This document shows positions 22,533 to 33,526 of a stretch of 64,000 bases of DNA, piece after piece. Both the position numbers and the translations under genes were made by a program. The stretch lies in NCBI GenBank assembly GCA_963970005.1, contig CAXAMN010005358.1:125146-189145 (forward strand), written 5' to 3'. The DNA is from Durusdinium trenchii (taxonomy: Eukaryota; Sar; Dinophyceae; Suessiales; Symbiodiniaceae). Position 1 is the first letter of the stretch, and the number at the start of each line of letters is the position of its first letter. A model generated the notes under the pieces. It saw nothing but the letters and a program-made list of their open reading frames with translations, did no database searches and had not been told where the DNA came from.

Positions 22533-23947
22533 TCCCTTTTCAATTTAGTGGAAAGAAAGGCGTCAACAATGACTTCGGCGAATTGACCACAAAGTTTCGT
22601 CAGCTTGCCTAGCCGGCCATGCGTCAAAGCAATTTAATGTAGGGTTTGGGCAGGTGGATCTGTCTTGCGTTGCTTCCCATGCAGGCTTCTACTGCTGCTG
22701 CTGCGCTTGCGCCGCCAGCGGCGATGAGCTTTGCCATCGACCCTTTTCACTTGGGCAATCGTATGGACGCATTTTGCCGAGAAACTTGCCATCCTGATTT
22801 GCCACGTCATGCTGAGAGGCTACAAGAAATCCGGACGTCTGTCTGCGAGTTTACGTTCACTTGGCTTTCAACCTATCGACGCCAAACAAACCACATGAAG
22901 CGCTTTGGTTTCCTATTTTTCTTACAGGAGATGGCTTGGTCACATAATGACCAAATATTTCGACAAGAAGCTCCGGCGGCCGAAGCTTTGGATTGAGCGA
23001 CCTCAAAAGGGCGTCTGCTTGGAGACAGATCCTCCTTTCGCGTCGAGATGTTTCTGCATCTCGTGTGTAGTACTGTAAACGGCAGACGCTTGGAACAAAG
23101 CTCATTAATGGGATTGCCAAATCCGCAGATCAACATGCCACGGCCAGCAGCCACAGGAATCAGCGGATCAGCCAGCGGATCAGCGGATCAGGCAGCCCAG
23201 CGATCATAAGTCCTACCATTGAAACCGCCCGTGACCCGCGCACCTGTTCACAGTGCGTGGCGAGGACGCCCCGCACCGATCCCACGATCAGTTCATGCGT
23301 GGGCCTGGGGACATTCCATTCTTTCAATACATGTCAGACGTCCAGCATCCAACAAGAAAATTTTGTTGGGAAAATGAGTTTGCTAGTTCGCAAAAGTGGC
23401 CCCAAGCCCGGCTATACTAAAGAAATGAAATGACGGACCGGGGCCGAGTAAAGAATCTTTATGTCGAGGTGAGGCTGAGGCATCCTTGATGGCAATTCTT
23501 TTCCATGGAATGTTTTATACACACATGTTGTGGGACAGAAATCATCATGCACCTGCTGACGGCTTCCATCGTGATAGTTGATTGAGCTTACCTTGAATTC
23601 TTGACATTGCTTTCCTTGCCTAATTTTGTCATTGGTCATGGTGCGCCATGTGTCTTCAGTCACGTTTGAACACCCATGAACACATTTGTTTTTGTTTGTC
23701 TTCGTATGTTCCCTGTGACCCGAAACCAAACATTCAGCCTTGTGGCTCAAGCTTAAGGCTTGGAGTCGCCCCTTTCGTGCCATGTTGTTAGGGTCTGAGA
23801 GTCTAAGTCTAACTAGCTCACACTTTCCTAGAGAGCATGTGTAATTTCCTGCGATTTCAGTGTGCTTGTTTCTTAGGGAACTCCTGTCCAAGGTCGTGTA
23901 AGCCTGCTGATGGCTGGTAGATGACTCCACCAGCCCCAGGGCTTTGA
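22533..23947. other. No gene seen; contains a short Y array at 23159-23205
   Basis: Competing short frames only. A short GATCAGCGG array lies at 23159-23205. The 180-codon minus frame at 23412-23954 has no recognisable motif. Confidence 0.35.
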
Positions 23948-25555
23948 ATGCCAAAATTTTTCACTTCTTTGCTGTTGATTGTGCTATGTGTGCAGGGACA
24001 GGGCCAGCCAAATGCCCCCATCCCAGTGCCATTTGTCGTGGCCTCTTTAGAAGCAATTCCTCCAACCGCCCAAGCCTGCAGCGAGCTGGTCTTCAGCGGT
24101 TTGCAATCACGAGATTCCAGAGGGCAGCCTCTCCAGTTCTTCTGGGGTTTTGGCCCTGGAACCCCTTCGTGGTTTCGAATTCCTCTATTGGCTGGTGTTT
24201 TGGAAGAGGCCACGGGGCAAAGCTCCCCTCTCATTACCATCAGCCCAGCCATTTTATCCCGAGCCGGTGCTGAACTTGGAGATCTCCGAGAAGGCGAGGT
24301 TCGATTGGAGGTGCGTTTGACGGTGAGGAATGATCTTGGCAATAGTACGGAAGCAGTCACCTCCTCCCACATCGTTGGCTTGACCTCCCAGGCAGAACCT
24401 GCAATTAGTCCGGTCGGCTCAACCAATCTCAAGATAAAACACAGTGATGATTTGCACTTGGAAGTCACCACAGGTGAGGCACCTTTCGCATTGCAGTGTG
24501 CAAACCGTGACCCTGGCATTAGTGCTGGTCGAACCAATGTCACTTGGCAATATCGGTCCACAGGTCAGTTGTCCTGGCAGCCCTTAGAAGCTTCTCTGGG
24601 AAATCTGGCTTTTGATCCAAACCATGTGAATCTTGCACCTTACAGCTTTCAGCCTGGCACTTTTCATCTCTTCCGTGCAGTGGCTGCGTTTGATCTTCGA
24701 CCCACTTTGGCACCTCGTCCGAGTGTGGTTTTCAGAGTGAGCGTGGAAGCCTTGCCTGCAGTGAAGGTTTTCATTGTTGGCCCTCGGCTTGCGTCCCAGT
24801 GTAGCTTCGAGTTGGACGTCGAAGTTTGGGACCCCACAATGCCACAAGCACGGAAGGAAGATTTCCTTTATTCCTGGAGGTGTTCTTCAGTTGTTCAAGT
24901 GGGTGAGCTTGACCTCTGTGCACAGCTCCCACCATTTACAACCACTAACCCCTCGTTTGGACCAAAGTTCCGGGTGGATGCTGGTCAGTTGGCCGCTGGA
25001 ATACATCGTTTCTCGGTGATTGTCCGCCGCGTGTCGGGCGGCCCTCAGAGCATTGCTCGGCACCCAGTGCATGTGGCACCGGCCTTTTTTGCATCGCTGA
25101 GGATGCGTTTTCCCTCTTATGCTTATACTGGTATTGTAGATGTCGCCGACGGTGCGCCCGCAGTGTCAGCCATTATGCAATTGACTGGTGACTTGGGAGC
25201 TCGATGTGCGGCACCTCAGGTGCATTGGCAATGGTTTCTAGTAGAGGACCGATTGACACCTACACTGGAACGAGCTCTAAATACATCTTCGATTGCAGCC
25301 GATGGATTCCTGGAACTGCAGTCGGGTGGTGGCGGCATGCTTCTAGCTGGGGTTCAGTATTTTCATGTCCTCCTGCAAGCGGAGACCAAGAATATCATGG
25401 ATCAAGCAACTGCCAATGTAAGCAGGCCGTCCTTGGATTCGGTGCTCCGAAAGGGGCTTGCGATGGCTGCTATGTCTCCCAAGTTTGTCGGTGATCAAGT
25501 TCCATTGGGTGGTGCCGTCTCTGCCTCTCACTCAAATCAGTTTGCCCATCATTGA
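23948..25555 (+). CDS. Secreted REJ/PKD-like extracellular protein, probably 5' part of a larger gene
   Basis: The protein starts with a clear signal peptide (MPKFFTSLLLIVLCVQGQG), so it enters the secretory pathway. The remaining 515 residues resemble the REJ region of polycystin-1 and sperm receptor for egg jelly proteins: an Ig-like opening with ACSELVFSGLQSRDSRGQPLQFFW, a later DLHLEVTTGEAPFALQC, repeated Trp-Arg-Cys strands such as YSWRCSS, and another repeat opening LQLTGDLGARCAAPQVHWQW-like near residue 405. No membrane span is seen before the stop. REJ proteins are normally much longer and end in a membrane region, so the final 40 residues may be intron read-through and the gene may continue. 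The family call is moderate and the function is unknown; a role in surface adhesion or signalling is only inferred. Confidence 0.6.
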   Translation: MPKFFTSLLLIVLCVQGQGQPNAPIPVPFVVASLEAIPPTAQACSELVFSGLQSRDSRGQPLQFFWGFGPGTPSWFRIPLLAGVLEEATGQSSPLITISPAILSRAGAELGDLREGEVRLEVRLTVRNDLGNSTEAVTSSHIVGLTSQAEPAISPVGSTNLKIKHSDDLHLEVTTGEAPFALQCANRDPGISAGRTNVTWQYRSTGQLSWQPLEASLGNLAFDPNHVNLAPYSFQPGTFHLFRAVAAFDLRPTLAPRPSVVFRVSVEALPAVKVFIVGPRLASQCSFELDVEVWDPTMPQARKEDFLYSWRCSSVVQVGELDLCAQLPPFTTTNPSFGPKFRVDAGQLAAGIHRFSVIVRRVSGGPQSIARHPVHVAPAFFASLRMRFPSYAYTGIVDVADGAPAVSAIMQLTGDLGARCAAPQVHWQWFLVEDRLTPTLERALNTSSIAADGFLELQSGGGGMLLAGVQYFHVLLQAETKNIMDQATANVSRPSLDSVLRKGLAMAAMSPKFVGDQVPLGGAVSASHSNQFAHH

Positions 25556-25850
25556 GAGAACATGAATCGACCTCAGATGTTTGCTGAGGTTTTGCCTGCA
25601 TTTCATGGGATGTCTTTGAGGCCACTCATGCTTGACAGAGCGCCGTCCAGCAAAAACGTTTGGCATCAGGAAGTTAACAAGCATCAAGCATTTGCCGGGT
25701 GTAAGCAAGAAACTTTCAAAAGTAAACTAAGGGAGGAAGGTCCAGGAAGGCAGGGAAGGAAGAAACAAACCATTCTGCTGCCGAAAGATTGTAACCAGGC
25801 CCTGGGGCCCAGAGAAATGCAATCGCAAAGGCAACATCAAAGTGAAGCGC

Positions 25851-25888
25851 GCGATGGCCTCCAGCCTATTAGCGATGGCCTCCAACCC
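25851..25888 (-). repeat. 21-bp dispersed repeat (LEAIA family), locus 1
   Basis: Two units of GCGATGGCCTCCAACCTATT type. On the minus strand the unit reads as the heptad LEAIAxR. Other copies are at 26670-26718, 32420-32474 and 44961-45020. Confidence 0.75.
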
Positions 25889-26473
25889 TGATGAACCCGA
25901 CACCCAGCAACCCACAACTGAACAAACATGTACAAACACCACGCCCAACTTTGATGATATCTACAAGTTTAAGTATATTTGTTTGTAGAAACCTTGCTTC
26001 ATTCACTGTTTGGGATGCTGCTTTCTTGATATCCGGCTGTGTGTCCAGTTGGTACAGGACGACTTTTGCCGTCAATACATTCAGTTGGTCTAGATCTCAG
26101 TGCAGAGTTGCATGAGTGGAAACATGTGGAAACTATGCACCCTGGCTGCCAGGACAGATGAAGATCTGTCGGGTTTAGAGTACGAATTCTTGACCTTTCC
26201 CTTTGAGGCGCTGCACCTTGTGCTCCTTCTATCCTTTTGCCCCTCTTCATATCTTCGTCCTTCTGTTTGTTGTATACGAGTGGCAGCAGCCATCCAACTC
26301 TGCAAGGCACTCAATGGAAGCACTTGGGCTGCAACGAGAGTCTTATTCACACCAGTCTGTCCACAACCAATGTGACATTGCCAGCCGAAGCTTTTTTCAG
26401 GCAATGGGCTGGCCGCAGATTTGAACATCGATTGGGACGGTCACCTCAAACGTAGCGTATGCCATATCACGTA

Positions 26474-26492
26474 CATATATATATATATATAT
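26474..26492. repeat. (TA)n microsatellite
   Basis: About nine TA units. Confidence 0.9.
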
Positions 26493-26669
26493 GCAAGCAC
26501 TACGTCGTGAGCTATGACCACTCCAACCTCCAAAGCAGACCTGGCAGGAAGATCCAGACAGTATGCGCTTCTGGACTACCTTGGGCGGGCCGTTGGCCTT
26601 AGCTCAATTGTCCGTCCAGAGCTGGCACTCATGGAAGTCCAGTTGCGGGATTAGTATGTTGAATAGTAA

Positions 26670-26718
26670 GTTGGAGGCCATCGCTAGCAGGTTGGAGGCC
26701 ATTGCTATTGGGGTTGGA
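26670..26718 (+). repeat. 21-bp dispersed repeat (LEAIA family), locus 2
   Basis: Two to three units of TTGGAGGCCATCGCTAGCAG type, here reading LEAIAxR on the plus strand, so this cluster is inverted with respect to locus 1. Confidence 0.75.
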
Positions 26719-27196
26719 TCTAGTGGTTTCCAGGCGACGCTTTCGGTCCGATTCCTAGACGGGGGTGGGTTCGACATGAAGGGGGATGGGCCTGGTGGTG
26801 ACAAATGCGATTGTCCTCCGAGGCTTTTCAGTCGCTCTCCACAGGCCACTTCACCACACACGAACTGCTGTGGCCAAACGCTTGGAGCTTGATTCGTTGT
26901 GACCAAACCACAGGCTTTCCTCCAAGCACCTCCTGGAGTTCATTGGCTGGTTTCCTGGCCCAAGCTGGATATGTAGTGCTTGAAAACCGAGCGAGGTCAA
27001 CACGTCAAACTGTGCAGGGCCATTTCGGCAATTTCTTTGTTGCAATGACATGGCTGGCAGTACACGCCCATGTTGTAGAAGTCAATGGACGCGTGTTGAA
27101 CAGGTTGTCAGGGCTCGAGATGTCCGTGGTGGAGTCCGTGCCCCTGTCCTTCAGAGGTCTTCCTTGTGGGCCATAGTCGTAGCATGTCGTAGCCAT

Positions 27197-27375
27197 ATTG
27201 TTTCTACCAGCTTCTTGTTCCTAATAGTAAGGCACTTGTTAGTAGTAGCGATGCACTTGTTTCTACTAGCTTATTGTTTCTACTAGCTTNNNNNNNNNNA
27301 GCTTCTTGTTCCTAATAGTAAGGCACTTGTTACTAGTAGCGATGCACTTGTTCCTAGTAGCTTATTGTTTCTATT
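27197..27375. repeat. CCTAGTAGC-family minisatellite, locus 1, interrupted by an assembly gap
   Basis: Tandem units of roughly 22 to 24 bp contain TTCTTGTTCCTAATAGTA and CACTTGTTCCTAGTAGC variants. The array is broken by a 10-N gap at 27290-27299, so its true length is unknown. The same core recurs at 33030-33080 and 46861-46960. Confidence 0.8.
27290..27299. other. Assembly gap (10 N) inside a tandem repeat
   Basis: Ten N bases with the same repeat on both sides. The most likely cause is collapse of the array in assembly. Confidence 0.98.
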
Positions 27376-28189
27376 CTATGAATATATAGTGGCCGTACTT
27401 GTCTCATTTTCACCCTCCACAAATCTGCACCAAGATCTCTGTGGCTGCATCTTCGATGCCTGTAGTGGTGGAAGCTGAGCACAACTTCAGTATAGCAGAT
27501 GCGACAGCCAAATGCTCAGAACAGTCATTTTGAAGCTCAGCAGCGGCAGCTGCTACATTAGCAGAGGCCATGGCAGTCTTTTCCGACCAATGTGTGTTTG
27601 TCTGCAGCTGCTAGCAGCCATAGATTCAGAGAATAAATGGGCTATGAAAGAAATCCTTGACAGGGACCAGCTCATGTCGGACACACATGACATCAACAAG
27701 AGACCTTTGACTTTCAAGTTGGAGAATCTTATTTGCTAAAAATGGTTCGACACGGAAGATGGCGTGGAGCTGCTGTTCTTGCAGCATCATCTTTGCATCT
27801 CATCTGCATGTCTTAGCAGGCCTGCATTTTAAAGCATATTTTATGTGCATGCTGCATGCAAATATCAATACTAACATTGTTGCACGATAGATACAAATAT
27901 GATATGCTACTCTGAGTGTGTATGTGTAAGCGTGACTTCTCTGAAGCCCAGTCGGGCACCCAGGTGCTTCAGTGGACTTGGAGCCTCATGGGTCGGCTCG
28001 TCGAGACGACCAGGCTTTGGGCCCGTTGAATTCTGCTCCAAGATGTGCAGATGTAGCCGATGATAGAGAGAACTTACTGCAACTTCTTGGTCTGCAGGCG
28101 TGCAGAATGCAGGCCATGCAGCTTGGCAACATTGGTTGCGAAATTTAACATGTTCCACTAAAAGCTGTTCTTATGTATCTCCAACCACT

Positions 28190-29786
28190 GCTTTGCATAA
28201 GGTCAATGTGGCCGATAGCAGGCTGATCCTCAGTTCCAAGGACTCCAAGGCCGAGGCCGAAAAGACCTTCGAAGAGTTCAAAGAGATGAGGCACCTCATT
28301 CTTCAGCTCGCATGCGTGACAGTAAGATGTTTTTCTTCACAGCAAATTGTCATGCTTTTAAATCTATGTTGAAATTATACAGTTTCGAAATGTTCCGATT
28401 CCGTGCTTAGGCAAGACTACGAGAAGATGCGCACTCGTCCGAAGCCTCGCAACGGGAAGCGCGTGGGGAACGAGGTGTGGTTCGACGCGAAGCTCAACAC
28501 TCCGCTTGGCTTGGCCTTGGATACGAAGCATTGCCTGAGCTTCAAGACGTGTTGGTGGAGCAACACTTTTTTGGCAAACACAAACTTGAAAAGTGCAAAA
28601 TATCAATCAAATAAACATGCATGGCCGTAGAGCAAATTTCATCAAATTTCAATTCAATACATGATGAATGCGTGATATGGTTCTTCTAAAGCAGGCTGGT
28701 GATTTGTCCAGCTTTTCTCTCCTCCGCCTTGATTCAGCCTAACATCCTTGCCGAAAATCTTTTCAAGAGAAACTTGGTGAGTACTTAGGAGCTTCGACGG
28801 AGAAGCTGTCGGGGTGTCTGAAGTAATGGAGGGCGGCAGTGCCTTTGAGTACAACCAAGGCTGCTTGCAGGAGGCCACCAAGCCTCTACTGCAGTTTCTG
28901 CAGTTTGTCCAATAGCTTCCGGCAATGTGTCCACTCTGCTTTACAGGATGCGGCCGAGAAGAGAATATGGATACAGCCGGGCGACAGGTGCTCACCCCAG
29001 CCTTCAGATCTCAGATTCAACTCAATTAGTTTAGTTGTGGCCTGTAGTCTGCAGTGCAGGATTCTGACGGTCAACGGGGTGAAGACAAAAACAACAGAAG
29101 ACGTGGTGCCGCGGCAGTGTTGACAAGTTGACAAGTGCATATCGGATGCATTTCCTTTCGCGATGACCATGCTTAAGTGAGAAGGCGGTTTCATGTAAGT
29201 TATATGATGTCATAATTTTGTTCTTCACGATGGGCAGGTGGAGATTGTCTCCAAGTTGAAAGAGGGCGAGAGAGCCTTCCGACCTGGATTGAGTGAGAAG
29301 TTATCATACTATAAAATGACTTCGCTGGTGAGTTCAGCCTTTGGTCTCTTCAGGCTGATGTTAAGGAGGGCAACCTGGAATCCGCAAAATCCATGCTGTG
29401 CCGGATGCAGCCAAGGCAATCCTAAAGTTTTCTCGCCAAGCCCGAGGACCGGTACAGGCGCACGAGCGGTTCCATCCATGTGCATCATGTGCTCCTGTGG
29501 CGTGACGTCTCATCTGAATTGGCAGGTAGTTTTCCCTGAGCCTGCAGATCCGGTGGTGGTGCGTGGCAGTTCCAAATTGCAAGATGCAGCCAGGGTTGCA
29601 GGCAAACTCATCACTTGTGCTACCTAGCTGCCAGCGCTTGAATGCTTGAGAAGCATGCAGGCTGCCTGTTTGCGCTCGCAAAGTGCAGGCCATGATGTGA
29701 TCTACCGCTGTGAAGATGGCCTTTGTGGAAGCTGCTGGCACGTCAATGACATGACTGGCGACATTTACCAATTGATGCTTGGCTAG
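28190..29786 (+). CDS. Putative multi-exon gene ending with a ferredoxin-type [2Fe-2S] cysteine motif
   Basis: Several short coding-like segments lie on the + strand: about 28205-28320 (SKDSKAEAEKTFEEFKEMRHL), 28412-28545 (QDYEKMRTRPKPRNGKRVG, then GNEVWFDAKLNTPLGLAL), 29238-29310 (VEIVSKLKEGERAFRPGL), 29353-29420 (ADVKEGNLESAKSMLCRM) and 29661-29783 (DVIYRCEDGLCGSCWHVND). The last has the Cys-x4-Cys-x2-Cys spacing of plant-type [2Fe-2S] ferredoxins; the fourth cysteine would have to be on another exon and is not identified. Exon joints were not all worked out, and the segments may belong to more than one gene. An electron-transfer or cluster-binding role is only suggested by the motif. An exon near 27610-27735 may also belong. 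Confidence 0.35.
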
Positions 29787-30059
29787 ATGCTCCAGGGCAC
29801 CAGCTTGTCAGGTTCCAGTATTTCGATTCAGATTTCCTTGCTAGCAAAGGTGCATAGAAACCACAACGGCTTCAGCTTTGCCAAGCAAGGTGCAGCAGAC
29901 ATTGCTATTCCATTGGCTGTGGTTTCTATTGTAATTGTAGCTTACAATTCGTGTTCATGCTGGGCTGCTCAACCAATATTTCGGATCAAAGCAGCGGCTG
30001 ATGAAGCCAGTGCCCTCTAGGGGAGCTGAGCCAGCGCCTTTGGCTCTGCTCCCAGAAGC

Positions 30060-31703
30060 ATGGGACATTTTGTGCGCATGGCAATGCCCTTGGTCTTGGG
30101 TTGGCTTCTCGCATCAGTCGCACAAGGCCAATCCACCTTGAAGCTTTCCGCAACGCTTACAATTGAGAAGAGCGATGACAAAGCCAAGACAAATGAGCAG
30201 ATACAACAGCTGCTGAGCCATGCCAAGCAAATGAAATACGAGGGCAATGTCCAGAGATTTCTAGAGAACATGGTGAATCAAGTGCAGAAAGTCATAGAGA
30301 CCGCGAAAGTGGTTGAGGAGAAGAAATCCACTGAAGTGCCCAAGGATTTCACTCCTCCCAAGTATCGAGTGAAAGCAATGCCAAAATTGAATGCCAAGAA
30401 GATTACAGTGAAAAAGATGACAGCCGCCGATTTGGCCAAGCGCTTAGAGGAAGGTAAGGACATCAACTTTAAGGAACCAATGCTCATCACCAATGCCACC
30501 ACACTCTTCAATCCTGGGGCGTGGGATGAGGTGCGCCGCCATTGGACAGCATCACGTCTCATGGAAGATGCACACTTGGAGAAGGAGTTTCGACTCGAGT
30601 ATTGGCCACAAGACAAGGCCCGTGCAAGGCTCGTAGGTAATCAGCTGCACATGGAAGAGCCTGAGATGATTCCATTCTCCCGCTATGTCATCAATTGCTT
30701 CCATGGGACACCTGCCAAGCCAAAGCTGCCAGGTCAGAACACAGAGCATTGTGAACAAACAGTGGATGCACAGAGCATGGTTCGAAATGTCTCGGAGCTG
30801 GAGCAGCTCCGCATTTTTCGGCAAATTGAGAATGCCTTGCCACACATGGCCGAATTCCGACAGAAGCTCTTGGAAGCTGCAGGTGATGAGCTGAAGTCCA
30901 TCATCCCCAAAGGTGCGGAGAGATGGAAGCGGAACAATGGACGTTTGTCATATCAGTACTTCACCTTTGGACCGTCGGGTTCAGGTGCCAATCTTAGACC
31001 TGAGAATGGCTTGCCCTTCTTCGATGTGCTTGTGCATGGGTCCAAAAGATGGTTGCTTTTGCAAGAAGATGAAATGGAGCGAGTAGCCCAAAAGGCACGG
31101 GAGGCCTTAGAATTTGACAAGACTTCTGCCTACATGTTCTTTGAGGAAAAGCTTCCAGAGCTGCGAGAGGAGTTTGGCTTGAAGAAGTTCGTAGAGGCGA
31201 ACCAGGGGCCAGGGGATTTGATCATCGTCCCCTCTGGGTGGTTCCGAGTCTCCTTGGCTTTGGCAGACTCCTTCTCATACTATGAGACCATTTTGAAAGG
31301 CAAGCAGACTCTCTCGGCATTGACCGACAACAACGTTTGGAGACCGCAATTCCGGCAGTATCGGCTGGCCTATTGCTATACACCTTCCACTGTGGATGAG
31401 TTGCCAGGGATCACAGAGAATGCAGGTCTTCGAAATTGGCTGAAGCAGGCCATCGAGAAGGTTCAGCTTGATGAAGCCATCAGTGGCATTTTGGAAGTGA
31501 TGTTGCATTGCGGTTCTACCTTGGCACTTTCATCCAAAATGCCTAGCTTGAATGTCAAAGAGCTCTCTGCATGCACTCCAGCGGTATGGACCAAATGCCG
31601 CAAGCAGCTGAAAGCCAAGTTGGAAGAGAAGAAGTCCAGCGCAACTCTGTCGTGGCTTCCCAAGGAGGCTCAGCTTGACTTCAAGGAGAAGTCCGAGCTT
31701 TAA
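30060..31703 (+). CDS. Secreted JmjC/cupin-fold protein lacking its iron ligands
   Basis: This is a 547-residue protein with an N-terminal signal peptide (core PLVLGWLLASVAQG), a Lys-rich coiled region to about residue 125, then a JmjC-type cupin domain (about 135-410). The hallmark strands are present: FGPSGSGANL, VLVHGSKRWLLL and GDLIIVPSGW. In active JmjC oxygenases these strands carry a His-x-Asp/Glu pair and a distal His that bind Fe(II). Here the first pair is Arg313-Pro-Glu315 and the distal His is Arg396, so iron binding is unlikely and the protein is probably a pseudoenzyme or binding protein. The signal peptide suggests the ER lumen or secretion; the ER-lumen protein JMJD8 is a known comparison for location only. 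The C-terminal 140 residues are helical and end in a Lys/Glu-rich tail. It appears intronless. Confidence 0.75.
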   Translation: MGHFVRMAMPLVLGWLLASVAQGQSTLKLSATLTIEKSDDKAKTNEQIQQLLSHAKQMKYEGNVQRFLENMVNQVQKVIETAKVVEEKKSTEVPKDFTPPKYRVKAMPKLNAKKITVKKMTAADLAKRLEEGKDINFKEPMLITNATTLFNPGAWDEVRRHWTASRLMEDAHLEKEFRLEYWPQDKARARLVGNQLHMEEPEMIPFSRYVINCFHGTPAKPKLPGQNTEHCEQTVDAQSMVRNVSELEQLRIFRQIENALPHMAEFRQKLLEAAGDELKSIIPKGAERWKRNNGRLSYQYFTFGPSGSGANLRPENGLPFFDVLVHGSKRWLLLQEDEMERVAQKAREALEFDKTSAYMFFEEKLPELREEFGLKKFVEANQGPGDLIIVPSGWFRVSLALADSFSYYETILKGKQTLSALTDNNVWRPQFRQYRLAYCYTPSTVDELPGITENAGLRNWLKQAIEKVQLDEAISGILEVMLHCGSTLALSSKMPSLNVKELSACTPAVWTKCRKQLKAKLEEKKSSATLSWLPKEAQLDFKEKSEL

Positions 31704-32151
31704 GATGCCACACATTGCTACGCGCAACATAGACCTTGCGAGATACGCACAAAGGAAAAACATGGAAATGCTCGGCGCACATGTGTTTTCATTTCCACCA
31801 CGAGCATCTCGAATGTGATGCGAGCATGTTGCACCTTGACGTGACCCTCTTTCGATTCTGCCTGCTGTTCAGTCGGCCACCGCCGACTTCGTGGAGCAAG
31901 TTGGTGGCGTCATGTCAGCATCTTGCCTTGCTATGAGCGATCCAAATAAGTTTCATGCAGATTCATGTAGGTGTGCATCCTGCTAGACAGATGTGCTACT
32001 CTGGCAGAATCTTGTTTATAGATCCTGATTTCTACGAACATTTGGCATGCTGAAGCTTTGACAAAGTTTTATTGGTCTGAGGCCTTTTCTGGAGGCAATG
32101 AGGTGGCTCGTTAAAATCAGATATAGGGAGAGAGGGAGAGCCCGTCGCAAC

Positions 32152-32265
32152 ATGGCTATGGGTCAAAACCCCAAGCCCTAAACCGGGCTAGGTTGACCTC
32201 CCAATAGTCTATTCTGTTCATTTTCTGTGGTCAACCAAGGCCCCGTGGTTTTGACCCATAGCCAT
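32152..32265. mobile_element. Small inverted-repeat (foldback/MITE-like) element
   Basis: Two perfect 19-bp arms, starting ATGGCTATGGG at 32152-32170 and its exact complement at 32247-32265, enclose 76 bp. A second inner pair, GGTTGACC at 32191-32198 and GGTCAACC at 32229-32236, lies symmetrically inside. The whole 114 bp could fold into an interrupted hairpin. I see no target-site duplication, so it could be a stem-forming sequence of another kind rather than a transposed element. Confidence 0.55.
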
Positions 32266-32419
32266 ATCGTTAGAAAATAGCTTTAGCATGCGTGTGCTAA
32301 GAACAGGTCAGGAGGTGAGATTTAGCTTGTGCAGTTGCCCCAGTACTGTTAGCCTCCCTGTCGGATCATACCACTCAGACTGGGAATGCCATGAGATGCC
32401 TGCATGATGGCCTTAACCT

Positions 32420-32474
32420 GCAATGGCCTCCAACCTAATAGCGATGGCCTCCAATCTAAAAGCAATGGCCTCCA
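32420..32474 (-). repeat. 21-bp dispersed repeat (LEAIA family), locus 3
   Basis: Three units of CAATGGCCTCCAACCTAATAG type; the minus strand reads LEAIAxRLEAIAxRLEAIA. Confidence 0.8.
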
Positions 32475-33029
32475 GATCATCTCTTGAAGCCAGCGCTTTG
32501 ATCCAAGTGGAAGCCTGGAGAATCCTGGGACAACACGGAGCCTCTGCGGTTGCGGCCTTGCCCAGAGATATATGAGCAGCCCGCCAGTCATTAGATTTCA
32601 ATATGATGGTATGTCACAGGAGTCAAGAGCAAGTGCAGCGAGACAAAAACTGTGGACCTGAGGAAGTTCATGAACCCTCACCTTGGCAAATGGCAGTACA
32701 ATGCTGGCAAATACATGGTCCGTAGACCTGGCAGATGGATCGCGGTTGAGCTTGAACACTTAGCAATTTAATTTGCTCACCCGGGCCAGCCAAAAAGAAT
32801 GCAGGTCACCAGAGACAAGCAAGACCGTCTGATCTACGTGGCTTGATCCATTCATTTGCAATGTGAGCTGTTCAAGATGAATGGCGTGAACAGCTGCTGC
32901 TGGTGGAGTCGTGTCTGACACTCTTTGATGCAGCTGAGGTTGAAAATGAGGTGACAGGCCAGGCGCGTCGGAGATCAGCGAGATTCCGCATCATAGAGGC
33001 ATAGACGCGCAGGTCTCCGCGCGAAAAAG

Positions 33030-33080
33030 CTCCTAGTAGCGTCCTTGTTCCTAGTAGCGAACCCTTTGCTCCTAGTAGCG
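33030..33080. repeat. CCTAGTAGC-family minisatellite, locus 2
   Basis: Three units with the core CTCCTAGTAGCGTTC or TTCCTAGTAGCGAA, the same family as at 27197-27375 and 46861-46960. Confidence 0.75.
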
Positions 33081-33139
33081 TTCATATGAACACATTTTTT
33101 GAATTCAATATCTAAATTGTACAGCGGCGGGGGTGCCAC

Positions 33140-33526
33140 TTGTATTGTCCAGATCTTGCAACCGCAGGCTTTCTGGAACCAGAAGATGACGATGATCCCA
33201 CCAACCGATGGCTCACAGCCGACCTGGCCGAGCATGGTCAGATCAGAATCAGACTCAGCAAAAGCCTAGGCCCGGTACAGCAGCGCAGTTACAGAACGTT
33301 TTCTCAGTGCCATTATGAGTCCGCCATCATGCTTATTTTGACTGCTGTTGAAGATGTACGTTCATGTAAAATCAAGTTCGTTTGGAGCACGCCGACGTGG
33401 TTAGGCATTTCTATAGACATGGAGTCGCAGTACAAGCCGAAGGGAGGTGACGAGTGGGGTGAGATTAGACCCTTGGTTGCTGCACGCGAATCACATCACC
33501 ATGTTCGGCGGGTATTGGGGTTATAG
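33140..33526 (+). CDS. Possible exon or small protein, unidentified
   Basis: A 128-codon open frame includes an acidic, structured-looking stretch (GFLEPEDDDDPTNRWLTADL) and a hydrophobic strand before WSTPTWLGISIDMES. I do not recognise it. A second frame through the first third also looks partly coding, and no splice joints were assigned. It may be an exon of a larger gene or chance. Confidence 0.25.
   Translation: MYCPDLATAGFLEPEDDDDPTNRWLTADLAEHGQIRIRLSKSLGPVQQRSYRTFSQCHYESAIMLILTAVEDVRSCKIKFVWSTPTWLGISIDMESQYKPKGGDEWGEIRPLVAARESHHHVRRVLGL

Larger units (their letters stand above)
25556..27196. other. No firm gene; two copies of the 21-bp LEAIA repeat and a TA tract
   Basis: I see no supported exon. 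Two small clusters of the 21-bp repeat (25851-25888 and 26670-26718, opposite orientations) and a TA microsatellite at 26474-26492 lie here. The 123-codon frame 26805-27176 has no motif that I recognise. Confidence 0.35.
31704..33129. other. No gene seen; several small repeats
   Basis: This gene-free stretch holds an inverted-repeat element (32152-32265), a LEAIA cluster (32420-32474) and a CCTAGTAGC cluster (33030-33080), each listed separately. I found no supported exon. Confidence 0.4.

Noticed and set aside
27183-27206. A GTAGCCATATTG word resembling part of the dinoflagellate spliced leader
   Set aside because: Only about eight contiguous bases agree and the 3' half of the leader is absent; probably chance.
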